Source of the DNA: Sphingobacterium thalpophilum
GTDB lineage: Bacteria > Bacteroidota > Bacteroidia > Flavobacteriales > Flavobacteriaceae
NCBI GenBank assembly: GCA_943328865.2
Contig: CALQBR020000085.1
Span: forward strand, 1 to 6,465
Reading direction: 5' to 3'
Length of the DNA: 6,465 nt
Translations under genes and position numbers: made by a program
The notes under the pieces: generated by a model
What the model saw: only the letters and a program-made list of their open reading frames with translations
Told to the model about the DNA's origin: nothing
The model's database searches: none
Part shown: positions 1-6,217 of the stretch, one piece after another
Layout: each line of letters starts with the position of its first letter
How positions within the stretch are numbered: the first letter of the stretch is position 1

Positions 1-1260
1 AGTGTATTTGCCTAGATAAAATGAAATTGGAAACCCGATAATCCAATAGGCCACAAAGGTAATGTACATAGGGATTTTCACATCTTGCAAGCCTCTTAAC
101 GCTCCAAGCACAACCACTTGAATTCCATCCGATATTTGAAAAATAGCGGCTACTAGCAATAATTTTGAAGCGATTACAACGACTTCGGTGTTGTCAATGA
201 CTTGAGAAGCATCATCCATATTGAGGAATAAAGGCGGGAGCATTTTGTAAAAAACAATGAATAACACGGCAAAAACAATTTCGACAATAATAGCCAATAA
301 AAATATTGATTTTGCAATGACTATTAAGTTCTTGAAATCATTCAATCCTTTTTGGTTACTCACTCGAATCATCGCTGTAACGCTCAAACCCATAGCAAAC
401 ATAAAGGTAATTGTTGCAATACTCAAGGCAATTTCGTTGGCTGCCTGACTGGTTTTTCCAATATTCCCACAAAGCCAAACTGAGGCTGTAAACAAAGCCA
501 CTTCAAAAAGCATTTGCATCGCTGAAGGCAATCCCAAATTGATGATTTTAGTAAGCATTTTTTTCTTAATCTCGTCAAAACTAAAATGCTTAAAGTATTT
601 TTTCATTTGATTATTTCTTGACAAAATAATATGCATAAAAACCACCATCATTATTCTGGAAATAACTGTTCCAATAGCGGCACCGATAATCCCCATTTTA
701 GAAAAAATCCAAATACCATAAATCAGTACATAGTTTATGGCTATATGTACAATATTTGACAACACAATGGCATACATGGAGTATTTGGTCAGCGAAAGGC
801 CGTCAGCAAATTGTTTGTACCCTTGATAAACCACTACCGGTACGAGTGAAAAAGCAACCCAATCCAAATAGGGAACAGCCAAATCGATTACTTCCTGAGG
901 TTGCCCCATAAGGCTCATCAACGGTTTTGATAAAAACACCATAACGAAAAGAACAAAACCCAAAACGGTACATAAAAACAAGCCGTGGTGAAAAGCAGAA
1001 CGCACTTTTGAAGTATTTTTTTCCGCATCGGCTTCCGCTACCATAGGGGTTATAACTGTAGAAAAACCAATACCTATTGACATGGCAATAAAAATAAAGC
1101 TATTCCCCAAAGAAACGGCCGCTAATTCTGCCGATCCCAATCTTCCTACCATTAATTTATCGACAATTCCAATTAAGGTGTGACCAAGCATTCCCAAAAT
1201 AACAGGATAAGCCAGTCTTAAATTATACGAAAACTCTTTAGTATATTGAGAAAAATTCAC
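1..1260 (-). CDS. MATE family multidrug/sodium(proton) antiporter, C-terminus cut by window edge
   Basis: Inner-membrane efflux pump of the MATE (NorM-type) family, expected to export cationic drugs or metabolites in exchange for Na+ or H+. The minus-strand frame is open for 420 codons with no stop and runs off the left edge. Family members are usually about 450-460 residues, so roughly 40 residues are missing. The translation is dominated by long hydrophobic helices. It shows the NorM-like TM1 stretch GHTLIGIVDKLMVGRLGS with an Asp near residue 34, a Glu near residue 253 in LPSAMQMLFEVAL, and an Asp near residue 378 in QISDGIQVVVLGALRG. All three match the acidic positions known to matter for cation coupling in NorM proteins. 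The start chosen is a GTG at 1260-1258 giving MNFSQYTKEFSYNLRLAYPV, a typical flavobacterial MATE N-terminus. No in-frame ATG lies nearby upstream. The neighbouring gene is divergent. Family is confident; substrate is unknown. Confidence 0.93.
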   Translation of the reverse strand, partial: MNFSQYTKEFSYNLRLAYPVILGMLGHTLIGIVDKLMVGRLGSAELAAVSLGNSFIFIAMSIGIGFSTVITPMVAEADAEKNTSKVRSAFHHGLFLCTVLGFVLFVMVFLSKPLMSLMGQPQEVIDLAVPYLDWVAFSLVPVVVYQGYKQFADGLSLTKYSMYAIVLSNIVHIAINYVLIYGIWIFSKMGIIGAAIGTVISRIMMVVFMHIILSRNNQMKKYFKHFSFDEIKKKMLTKIINLGLPSAMQMLFEVALFTASVWLCGNIGKTSQAANEIALSIATITFMFAMGLSVTAMIRVSNQKGLNDFKNLIVIAKSIFLLAIIVEIVFAVLFIVFYKMLPPLFLNMDDASQVIDNTEVVVIASKLLLVAAIFQISDGIQVVVLGALRGLQDVKIPMYITFVAYWIIGFPISFYLGKYT

Positions 1261-1279
1261 TTTAAAAAAATTACAAGCA

Positions 1280-1287
1280 CAAAGGTA
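1280..1287 (-). promoter_or_regulatory. Candidate Bacteroidota -7 box for the MATE gene
   Basis: On the minus strand this reads TACCTTTG, an exact fit to the Bacteroidota -7 consensus TAnnTTTG. It lies about 19 bases upstream of the GTG start, so the leader would be only about 10-15 nucleotides. I found no TTG at the expected -33 distance, so the call rests on the -7 box alone. Confidence 0.45.
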
Positions 1288-1402
1288 AGTGAATTCGGTA
1301 CGATGGAAATAGAATAGTTTGAAAAATATTTGTTTTAGAAATAGCAAAAGCACTAATAAATCCAAGCTCTTTAAAATTCGCTGTTACTCGCCTCTTGCAG
1401 GA

Positions 1403-1430
1403 AATGTATTATATCAGTGGAATGTATTAT
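1403..1430. repeat. Two 10-base direct repeats overlapping a candidate promoter
   Basis: AATGTATTAT occurs at 1403-1412 and again at 1421-1430, 18 bases apart start to start. The second copy overlaps the candidate -7 box at 1428-1435. In AT-rich intergenic DNA this could be chance; it could also be a regulator binding site. Confidence 0.4.
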
Positions 1431-1435
1431 TTTTG
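1428..1435 (+). promoter_or_regulatory. Candidate -7 box for the plus-strand propeller-like gene
   Basis: TATTTTTG matches the TAnnTTTG consensus and would give a leader of about 85 nucleotides before the ATG at 1528. The nearest TTG upstream, at 1395-1397, is 30 bases away, further than the usual 17-23, so the -33 element is absent or degenerate. Confidence 0.35.
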
Positions 1436-1456
1436 ACGCCAATTGACCAACTTAGT

Positions 1457-1486
1457 AAGTCGTAAAGTAAAAAGTCGTAAAGTAAA
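1457..1486. repeat. Tandem 15-base repeat in the divergent intergenic region
   Basis: The unit AAGTCGTAAAGTAAA is present twice back to back (1457-1471 and 1472-1486), followed by a partial AAAAGTC. It sits 40-70 bases before the ATG at 1528 and would lie in the 5' leader if the promoter at 1428-1435 is used. Short repeats built on AAAGTCGTAAAGT are, from memory, common between genes in Flavobacterium; their role is not known to me. Confidence 0.7.
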
Positions 1487-1527
1487 AAAAGTCTAAAAAT
1501 GTAAATTTTGTTTTAAAAAATTAAACC

Positions 1528-2361
1528 ATGCCTAAATTCAGCTTAGAATTACTTTTTCAAATCATTGGAATTGGTTCCGCTTCAGGACTCGTTTACAAAG
1601 ACCATTCCTTATTCATCATTGGTGACAATAGTGGGTTTCTTTATGAATACAATCTCGAAACGACTCTATTAAAAAGACACCCTTTATTAGCAAATTCATC
1701 TGAAAACATTCCTAAAAAAGAAAAGCCAGATTTTGAAGCAATCACACTCTTTGAAAATCATTTCTATATATTGGGTTCAGGTTCTACTGAGAATCGCAAC
1801 CAAATGGTTACAATCAATGCCATAGACAAAGCAACTATTGCCACCACTGATTTAGGCGATTTGTATGGGGTTATGCAAAGATTTGGCAAAATAAAACCTG
1901 AAGATTTTAACATTGAAGGCGCTATTTACAATGGCAATCGTTGGTATTTATTCAATCGAGGAAATGTCAGTTCCAACAAAAATACCCTTTTCACGATTGA
2001 GGGTAAAAACCTAACCGATGAATTGAGCATGCTATCCAACGAATACCAATTACCCAAAATAAATGGGGTTCGCGCGAGTTTTACCGATTCCCAATTAGTG
2101 GATACTAAAATTTATTTTTTAGCTACGGCTGAAAACACTGCTTCAACCTATCATGATGGCGAAGTATTGGGAAGCCTTATCGGCTGCATCGACAGTAAAA
2201 CCATGAAAATAGAATTCACTCAAAAGATAAGCGATACCCATAAATTTGAAGGATTGACTTTATTTAAAAATACAGCTGAAAATATTACTTTCCTCCTTTG
2301 TGAAGACAAAGACACCGAGGAATTAAAATCGGATATTTATCAGATGACTTTGACTAAGTAA
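1528..2361 (+). CDS. Conserved hypothetical protein, DUF6929-like, probable beta-propeller
   Basis: A 277-residue protein that resembles what I recall as the DUF6929 family of Bacteroidota; I have not verified this by search. There is no signal peptide or membrane segment, so it should be cytosolic. At least four stretches share a pattern of a small or acidic turn, a hydrophobic strand and a second strand ending in a polar turn: SASGLVYKDHSLFIIGDN (17-34), PDFEAITLFENHFYILGSGS (67-86), FNIEGAIYNGNRWYLFNRGN (127-146) and KFEGLTLFKN...FLLCEDKD (239-262). A weaker one lies around 180-203. The recurring F-E-(G/A)-(I/L) motif recalls the SdiA-regulated/phytase-like propellers, where such glutamates sit at blade starts. 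The ATG at 1528 is the first in frame and is followed directly by the conserved-looking part. The downstream gene is convergent and the upstream gene divergent, so it is probably monocistronic. No catalytic residues can be assigned, and its function is unknown. Confidence 0.88.
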   Translation: MPKFSLELLFQIIGIGSASGLVYKDHSLFIIGDNSGFLYEYNLETTLLKRHPLLANSSENIPKKEKPDFEAITLFENHFYILGSGSTENRNQMVTINAIDKATIATTDLGDLYGVMQRFGKIKPEDFNIEGAIYNGNRWYLFNRGNVSSNKNTLFTIEGKNLTDELSMLSNEYQLPKINGVRASFTDSQLVDTKIYFLATAENTASTYHDGEVLGSLIGCIDSKTMKIEFTQKISDTHKFEGLTLFKNTAENITFLLCEDKDTEELKSDIYQMTLTK

Positions 2362-2457
2362 CAACAACGTTTATTTCTAAACCACTTCCTTTTCAATCCA
2401 AATTCATTCATTATTTCAAAAGCAACCATAAGGCTTCTTCACATCGATACCAAGCGA

Positions 2458-3498
2458 TTACCTTCCTCTTCTAGAAGGCTGATTTTGGTCTCTATTGGGT
2501 CTTGTTACTGGAGTTATTGGTCGCACTGAAGGCCTATCAGGCCTGGTGATCGTTGGCGTTCGTCTTATGGATTGATTCTCTGGTATTCTCGAAGGTGCCA
2601 AAGGAATTCTACCTTCCCTTTGGGGTCTTGGTGCTGGTGTAGTTGGACGGATAATTGTAGCCTGTGGACTTCTATAAGTTCTTCCTTGGTAGGTTGCGTC
2701 ATACCTTCCTGAGGTTCTATTTTGGAGGACGGTAGGTGAACTATTTCTCTTTCTGGTATAGTTAGAATACCGAAGGGTATTTATAACATAAGGCGCCCTA
2801 CGATAATAGTGATTCTGATAATAATGGTGGTGAAAACCCCAATAATTGTAATAATACACTGGCGTCCAAGGATACCAATAAGAAGGATAATATCCCCAAT
2901 GCCAAGGCGAAATATAAATTGAAAAGACTGGTGAAAACAAATGAACTATAATTGGCCAATCATTGACATACAAAAAACCATTTCCGTCTAAATTATCAAT
3001 GGAATAGGTATTATTTATAATAGTCGTTTTTTCATTGGTAAAACCTGGATTTGGCGTTTCAGAAATATTGACTACTGCAGGCTCTATAATATAATCTTTA
3101 CCATACAAAGCTTCATCTCCAATAATTTGAACTTCTATTTTGCCAGCTACATTTTTTTCGACCGTTATCACCGCTACATCTTGAAACTCTTTTTTATTTA
3201 TAGCCACTTTAAGCACTATCGAATGGGCATTCCCATCCTTATAACTAATTACTTGAATATAGTCTGTTTCCCGGTCATTGTTTAAATCCAAATTATTGAT
3301 TTTCGTGTCTTTATCGTTAATGGATTTTTCAAATCCTTCTAAGGAAGGAGACTTTTGAAATACCGCTAATACAGCATACAAATTCAGATTATCCCCTGGC
3401 AAACCTAGCGCGATAGGTTCATTGTCAACTTGCGAAAATAGCGAGTAACTTAACAAACTCACTATTGAAACCACTAAGGATAAAATCACTTTTCTCAT
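2458..3498 (-). CDS. Exported protein with aromatic-rich segment and Arg/Pro-rich tail, function unknown
   Basis: A 346-residue protein. Residues 1-23 (MRKVILSLVVSIVSLLSYSL then FSQ) form a signal peptide with a likely cleavage after LFSQ or just before, so it is exported to the periplasm or cell surface. Residues 28-140 form a globular domain beginning ALGLPGDNLNLYAVLAVFQK, a motif I recall from widespread uncharacterised Bacteroidota proteins. It includes DLNNDRETD (71-79), which fits the D-x-N-x-D-x-x-x-D calcium-loop spacing. Residues 181-235 are packed with W, Y, H and P (WHWGYYPSYWYPW, HHHYY). Residues 233-346 are rich in Arg, Pro, Thr and Ser and have low complexity. The ATG at 3498 is chosen rather than the in-frame ATG at 3531: it starts the signal peptide directly, and the upstream one lies inside the promoter. 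I do not recognise a function. A role at the cell surface or in binding anionic polymers is only a guess from composition. Confidence 0.87.
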   Translation of the reverse strand: MRKVILSLVVSIVSLLSYSLFSQVDNEPIALGLPGDNLNLYAVLAVFQKSPSLEGFEKSINDKDTKINNLDLNNDRETDYIQVISYKDGNAHSIVLKVAINKKEFQDVAVITVEKNVAGKIEVQIIGDEALYGKDYIIEPAVVNISETPNPGFTNEKTTIINNTYSIDNLDGNGFLYVNDWPIIVHLFSPVFSIYISPWHWGYYPSYWYPWTPVYYYNYWGFHHHYYQNHYYRRAPYVINTLRYSNYTRKRNSSPTVLQNRTSGRYDATYQGRTYRSPQATIIRPTTPAPRPQREGRIPLAPSRIPENQSIRRTPTITRPDRPSVRPITPVTRPNRDQNQPSRRGR

Positions 3499-3503
3499 AA
3501 CTT

Positions 3504-3531
3504 CAAAATTATACATTAATAACAAAAACAA
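3504..3531 (-). promoter_or_regulatory. Complete Bacteroidota promoter directly in front of the exported-protein gene
   Basis: On the minus strand, TTG (3531-3529) is followed after 17 bases by TAATTTTG (3511-3504). This matches the Flavobacterium consensus TTG-N17-23-TAnnTTTG in both elements and in spacing. Only five bases separate the -7 box from the ATG at 3498. Transcription would therefore begin at or within a few bases of the start codon, implying a leaderless or nearly leaderless mRNA. Confidence 0.65.
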
Positions 3532-3549
3532 CTCTTACTAAGATACAAA

Positions 3550-3592
3550 AAAAGCATTTAAAATACTAATAATCAGTATTTTAAATGCTTTT
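3550..3592 (-). terminator. Rho-independent terminator of the ABC-F gene
   Basis: A perfect inverted repeat has 18-base arms at 3550-3567 and 3575-3592 and a 7-base loop. On the minus strand the stem ends in a run of eight T (3553-3546), which is the U-tract of an intrinsic terminator. It lies about 58 bases after the ABC-F stop codon and just before the promoter of the next minus-strand gene, so it would insulate the two. The stem is AT-rich, with only three G/C pairs, but it is long and has no mismatches. Plus-strand use is less likely because only a short T run follows. Confidence 0.85.
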
Positions 3593-3650
3593 AAATTCTA
3601 TCAATAAAGAACTAGAGTAGCCTTTAGTATTTAGAAAACAACCTTGAATT

Positions 3651-5285
3651 TTATTTTTCGATTTCTCTTAAGTTCTCCATTTTTTTATGGGCTAAGAAAC
3701 CAGCAATATCTTCAAAGTGCTCTTTTACGCGTTTGTTTCCAAATTCGAAAACTTTGGTTGCTAATCCATCTAAGAAATCACGGTCGTGAGAAACTAAAAT
3801 TAAGGTACCATCAAAATCACGCAAGGCCTCTTTAATGATGTCTTTGGTCTTCATATCCAAGTGGTTTGAAGGTTCATCGAGAATCAATAAATTTACGGGT
3901 TCCAACAATAATTTGATCATTGCCAAACGCGTTTTCTCTCCCCCTGAAAGTACTTTTACCTTTTTAGTCACATCATCGCCATGAAACATAAAGGCCCCCA
4001 AAATATTTTTAATTTGTGTTCTGACATCTCCAACAGCAATGCCGTCTATCGTTTCAAAAATGGTCGCATTTTCATCTAACAATGCGGCTTGGTTTTGAGC
4101 AAAATAGCCAATTTGGGCATTGTGTCCAATTTCCAAACTGCCACCATCGATTTCAATTTGCTTCATAATCGCTTTGATCATCGTGGATTTCCCTTCTCCA
4201 TTTTTTCCTACGAAAGCAACTTTTTGACCTCTTTCAATCACAATATTGGCGTCTTTAAACACCACATGATCTCCGTAGGATTTAGCCAAATCTTTTACAA
4301 TTACAGGATATTGTCCTGAACGAGCTGCTGGCGGAAACTTCAATCGCAAGGCCGAAGTATCAATTTCATCAATTTGAACTGGTACAATTTTTTCTAACAT
4401 TTTCACACGAGATTGTACCGATAATGTTTTGGAAAAAGTGCCTTTGAAACGCTCAATAAATTCCATATTGTCAGCAATCATTTTTTGCTGTTCATCATAG
4501 GCCTTTTGCTGGTGCACCCTACGGTCTTTTCGAAGCTCCAAATAATGGGAATATTTGGCTTTATAATCATAAATACGGCCCATTGTTACTTCAATGGTAC
4601 GATTGGTGATGTTATCCACAAAAGCCCTATCGTGGGAAATCACCACAACGGCTTTGGCAGAATTAATCAAGAAGTCCTCTAACCATTGGATACTTTCAAT
4701 ATCCATGTGATTGGTGGGCTCATCTAACAAAATCAAATCGGGTTTTTGCAATAGGATTTTAGCCAATTCAATGCGCATTCTCCAACCTCCTGAAAATTCA
4801 GCGGTTTGACGGTTGAAATCTTCCCGCACAAAACCCAAACCGATAAGAATCTTCTCTACTTCGGCTTCGTAATTAATCTCTTCGATGGCATAGAATTTCT
4901 CACTCAAGTCAGAAACGCGCTCAATGAGTTTCATATAATCGTCACTTTCATAATCCGTACGAATGGTCAATTGTTCATTGATTTCGTCAATCTCGGCTTT
5001 CATACTGAAGATTTCCCCAAAGGCCTTTGCCGTTTCTTCCATTACGGTTGCGCCATCAGTGGTTAATAAATGCTGCGGCAAATAGGCAATCACCGCCTCT
5101 TTTGGAGCTGATATACCTCCAGTAGAGGGTTTGCTTTGGCCTGCAATTATTTTAAGAAGCGTCGATTTACCCGCTCCATTTTTACCCATTAAGGCAATTT
5201 TATCATTTTCGTTTATCGCAAAAGAAACCTCGCTAAATAAAGTAGTTCCGCCAAATTGTACGGAGATATCGTTAACTGTAATCAT
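3651..5285 (-). CDS. ABC-F family ATPase (ribosome-associated translation factor type)
   Basis: A 544-residue soluble protein with two ABC ATPase domains and no membrane segments, typical of ABC-F proteins. These bind the ribosomal E site and relieve stalled or faulty translation; some members give antibiotic resistance. Domain 1 has Walker A GKNGAGKS (34-41), signature FSGGWRMR (164-171), Walker B LILLDEP (184-190) with catalytic Glu189, and His218. Domain 2 has Walker A GKNGEGKS (360-367), signature LSGGE (446-450), Walker B LLILDEP (466-472) with Glu471, and His500. The charged helical linker at about 238-325 is the P-site-tRNA-interaction region characteristic of the family. The C-terminus has only a short extension (about 30 residues past the ABC core), unlike Uup or YheS. 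The SGGW form of signature 1 is common in YheS/ABCF3-like members. A housekeeping role is more likely than drug resistance, but the subfamily cannot be fixed by eye. A terminator follows the gene and a promoter precedes it, so it seems monocistronic. Confidence 0.96.
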   Translation of the reverse strand: MITVNDISVQFGGTTLFSEVSFAINENDKIALMGKNGAGKSTLLKIIAGQSKPSTGGISAPKEAVIAYLPQHLLTTDGATVMEETAKAFGEIFSMKAEIDEINEQLTIRTDYESDDYMKLIERVSDLSEKFYAIEEINYEAEVEKILIGLGFVREDFNRQTAEFSGGWRMRIELAKILLQKPDLILLDEPTNHMDIESIQWLEDFLINSAKAVVVISHDRAFVDNITNRTIEVTMGRIYDYKAKYSHYLELRKDRRVHQQKAYDEQQKMIADNMEFIERFKGTFSKTLSVQSRVKMLEKIVPVQIDEIDTSALRLKFPPAARSGQYPVIVKDLAKSYGDHVVFKDANIVIERGQKVAFVGKNGEGKSTMIKAIMKQIEIDGGSLEIGHNAQIGYFAQNQAALLDENATIFETIDGIAVGDVRTQIKNILGAFMFHGDDVTKKVKVLSGGEKTRLAMIKLLLEPVNLLILDEPSNHLDMKTKDIIKEALRDFDGTLILVSHDRDFLDGLATKVFEFGNKRVKEHFEDIAGFLAHKKMENLREIEK

Positions 5286-5337
5286 TATTAAAAATTGTTA
5301 TTTTTTGATGGCTTCCCTATCGGATTTTTTGAAAGAG

Positions 5338-5345
5338 CAAAGCTA
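5338..5345 (-). promoter_or_regulatory. Candidate -7 box for the ABC-F gene
   Basis: On the minus strand this reads TAGCTTTG, an exact TAnnTTTG match about 53 bases upstream of the ATG at 5285. The leader would be about 45 nucleotides. No TTG is found 17-23 bases further upstream, so the -33 element is weak. Confidence 0.5.
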
Positions 5346-5375
5346 AATATTTTAAAATAAGAGTTGTAATAAAAA

Positions 5376-5594
5376 CTATATATTGAGCCTAAAGGTTTCG
5401 ATTACTGGATTGGCTTTGGCAAAATCAGTTTCTTGAATAAAGAGTTCCACCGCCTGACCCGAAGTACCAAAACCAGCCAATCGTGCCGATTGTATGTTGT
5501 CTTTCATTACCACCTCTAAGTGAATTTGCTCTAATTGTTCTTTCAATGCAAGCGCTAAAATTTCACTGCCTGAAAATATTTTCATTAATCCCAT
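5376..5594 (-). CDS. DUF2007 domain protein (putative signal-transducing protein)
   Basis: A 72-residue soluble protein that is one DUF2007 domain (Pfam calls it a putative prokaryotic signal-transducing protein; its biochemical role is not established). Recognisable features are the N-terminal strand and helix MKIFSGSEILALALKEQLE, the central QSARLAGFGTSGQAVELFI and the closing helix FAKANPVIETF. The layout is the ferredoxin-like alpha-beta pattern of the family, and the length is normal. The start could be 5594 or the second Met at 5585. I keep 5594 because, from memory, flavobacterial homologues often begin MGL. It lies 25 bases after the toxin gene on the same strand, with no clear promoter or terminator in the gap, so it may be co-transcribed with the toxin-antitoxin pair. 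Confidence 0.9.
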   Translation of the reverse strand: MGLMKIFSGSEILALALKEQLEQIHLEVVMKDNIQSARLAGFGTSGQAVELFIQETDFAKANPVIETFRLNI

Positions 5595-5619
5595 ATTGTT
5601 ATTTGTGTGTGTAAAAAAA

Positions 5620-5919
5620 TTATTTATTTATTTGATTTGGATTTTGTCTTGTATCAAAAATCTGAAGTATTCTGATTTCAAATTCATTATGGACCTTGTA
5701 TACAATCTTAAAATGGCTAACAATTATCCGTCTAAAAGGCTCACCGAGAAATTCGTCAACTTGATATTGTTGTGCAAAACGAATCTTTTTGGTTTGATTT
5801 ATTAAGTTATGTATCACCTTGCTTGCTATTTCAGGTGATTTAATTTTGAGAAAATCGAATAACAATTTTAAATCGCTTTTGGCTTGATTGTCCCAAATTA
5901 TTCTGATTGGTTCTTGCAT
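5620..5919 (-). CDS. RelE/ParE-family toxin of a type II toxin-antitoxin system
   Basis: A 99-residue protein with the compact RelE/ParE fold signature. N-terminal strand IRIIWDNQAKSDL is followed by a helix hairpin with KSPEIASKVIHNLINQTKKI (28-47). Then come the beta-sheet strands FRRIIVSHFKIVYKV and EIRILQIFDTRQNP near the C-terminus. The Arg-Arg-Ile-Ile-Val strand and the final I-F-D-T-R-Q-N-P motif are typical of Bacteroidota members. RelE members cut mRNA on the ribosome, whereas ParE members poison gyrase; which activity applies cannot be read from the sequence. The ATG is one base after the antitoxin stop codon (TAA G ATG), implying translational coupling. The gene looks intact, with no frameshift or truncation. 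Confidence 0.92.
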   Translation of the reverse strand: MQEPIRIIWDNQAKSDLKLLFDFLKIKSPEIASKVIHNLINQTKKIRFAQQYQVDEFLGEPFRRIIVSHFKIVYKVHNEFEIRILQIFDTRQNPNQINK

Positions 5920-5920
5920 C

Positions 5921-6166
5921 TTACCAATTTTCCATTTCCTTTTCTAAATCCTCTATAGTCGTATAATCCCCAGAAGAAATCCTTACATCGGCTTCATGAA
6001 CCATCGCGATATATTCCTCTTTGGTAACTGGATATCCTTTAATATCATAAGCCACGACTTCCTTATCTAAAATAGTTTTAAAAGCCAATATTTTTTTTAG
6101 TTTACTTTCATCTGTAATATGAAGCAACCAATTCATTAATTCTATTTTTTTCGCAGCAATATCCAT
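5921..6166 (-). CDS. Antitoxin partner of the RelE/ParE toxin
   Basis: An 81-residue acidic protein directly upstream of the toxin and one base away from it. The N-terminal half (MDIAAKKIELMNWLLHITDE, then SKLKKILAFK) is a helical region of a type common among Bacteroidota antitoxins. The C-terminal half (YPVTKEEYIAMVHEAD, then DYTTIEDLEKEMENW) is a charged segment likely to wrap the toxin. No ribbon-helix-helix or helix-turn-helix motif is obvious, so DNA binding by the pair is not proved. I base the role on gene order, size, one-base spacing and resemblance to known antitoxins of this family. Its ATG at 6166 follows a good -7 box. Confidence 0.85.
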   Translation of the reverse strand: MDIAAKKIELMNWLLHITDESKLKKILAFKTILDKEVVAYDIKGYPVTKEEYIAMVHEADVRISSGDYTTIEDLEKEMENW

Positions 6167-6183
6167 AACCTTTTGATTTACAA

Positions 6184-6217
6184 CAAATATACGATTTTAC
6201 TAATCCTCAATTTCAAA
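6184..6217 (-). promoter_or_regulatory. Promoter of the toxin-antitoxin operon
   Basis: On the minus strand TTTG (6217-6214) precedes TATATTTG (6191-6184) by 22 bases, fitting the Flavobacterium TTG-N17-23-TAnnTTTG promoter. A second TTG at 6210-6208 would be 16 bases away. The leader to the ATG at 6166 would be about 10 nucleotides. The -33 element lies inside the last codons of the upstream helicase-like gene. Confidence 0.6.

Noticed and set aside
257..448. Plus-strand 63-codon frame opposite the MATE gene
   Set aside because: It is the mirror of transmembrane helices of the MATE pump, which is the real gene there.
1502..1510. A second promoter box (TAAATTTTG) just before the ATG at 1528
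   Set aside because: The spacing inside the box is one base too long for TAnnTTTG.
2400..2457. Minus-strand frame past the stop of the exported-protein gene that reads a plausible short peptide (IAWYRCEEALWLLLK)
   Set aside because: It has no start codon of its own and a stop lies a few codons upstream, so it is probably chance or an unrelated remnant too short to judge.
2362..2457. Shared terminator between the two convergent genes
   Set aside because: I looked for an inverted repeat with a T-run on either strand and found none with a convincing stem.
3498..3531. Longer N-terminus (11 extra residues) of the exported protein from the ATG at 3531
   Set aside because: The extension would place the start codon inside the -33 element of a consensus promoter and would put MFLLLMYNFEV in front of a complete signal peptide.
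3651..5285. The ABC-F gene as an antibiotic-resistance determinant
   Set aside because: Nothing visible in the linker or context marks it as an ARE-type resistance protein, and the isolated housekeeping-like setting favours a general translation factor.
3644..5346. Several plus-strand reading frames of 60-90 codons opposite the ABC-F gene
   Set aside because: They lie antisense to a clear, fully conserved ABC-F gene, and their translations show no domain or start context; they are shadows.
5596..5805. Plus-strand 69-codon frame opposite the toxin gene
   Set aside because: It is antisense to the intact RelE/ParE toxin and has low-complexity hydrophobic content only.
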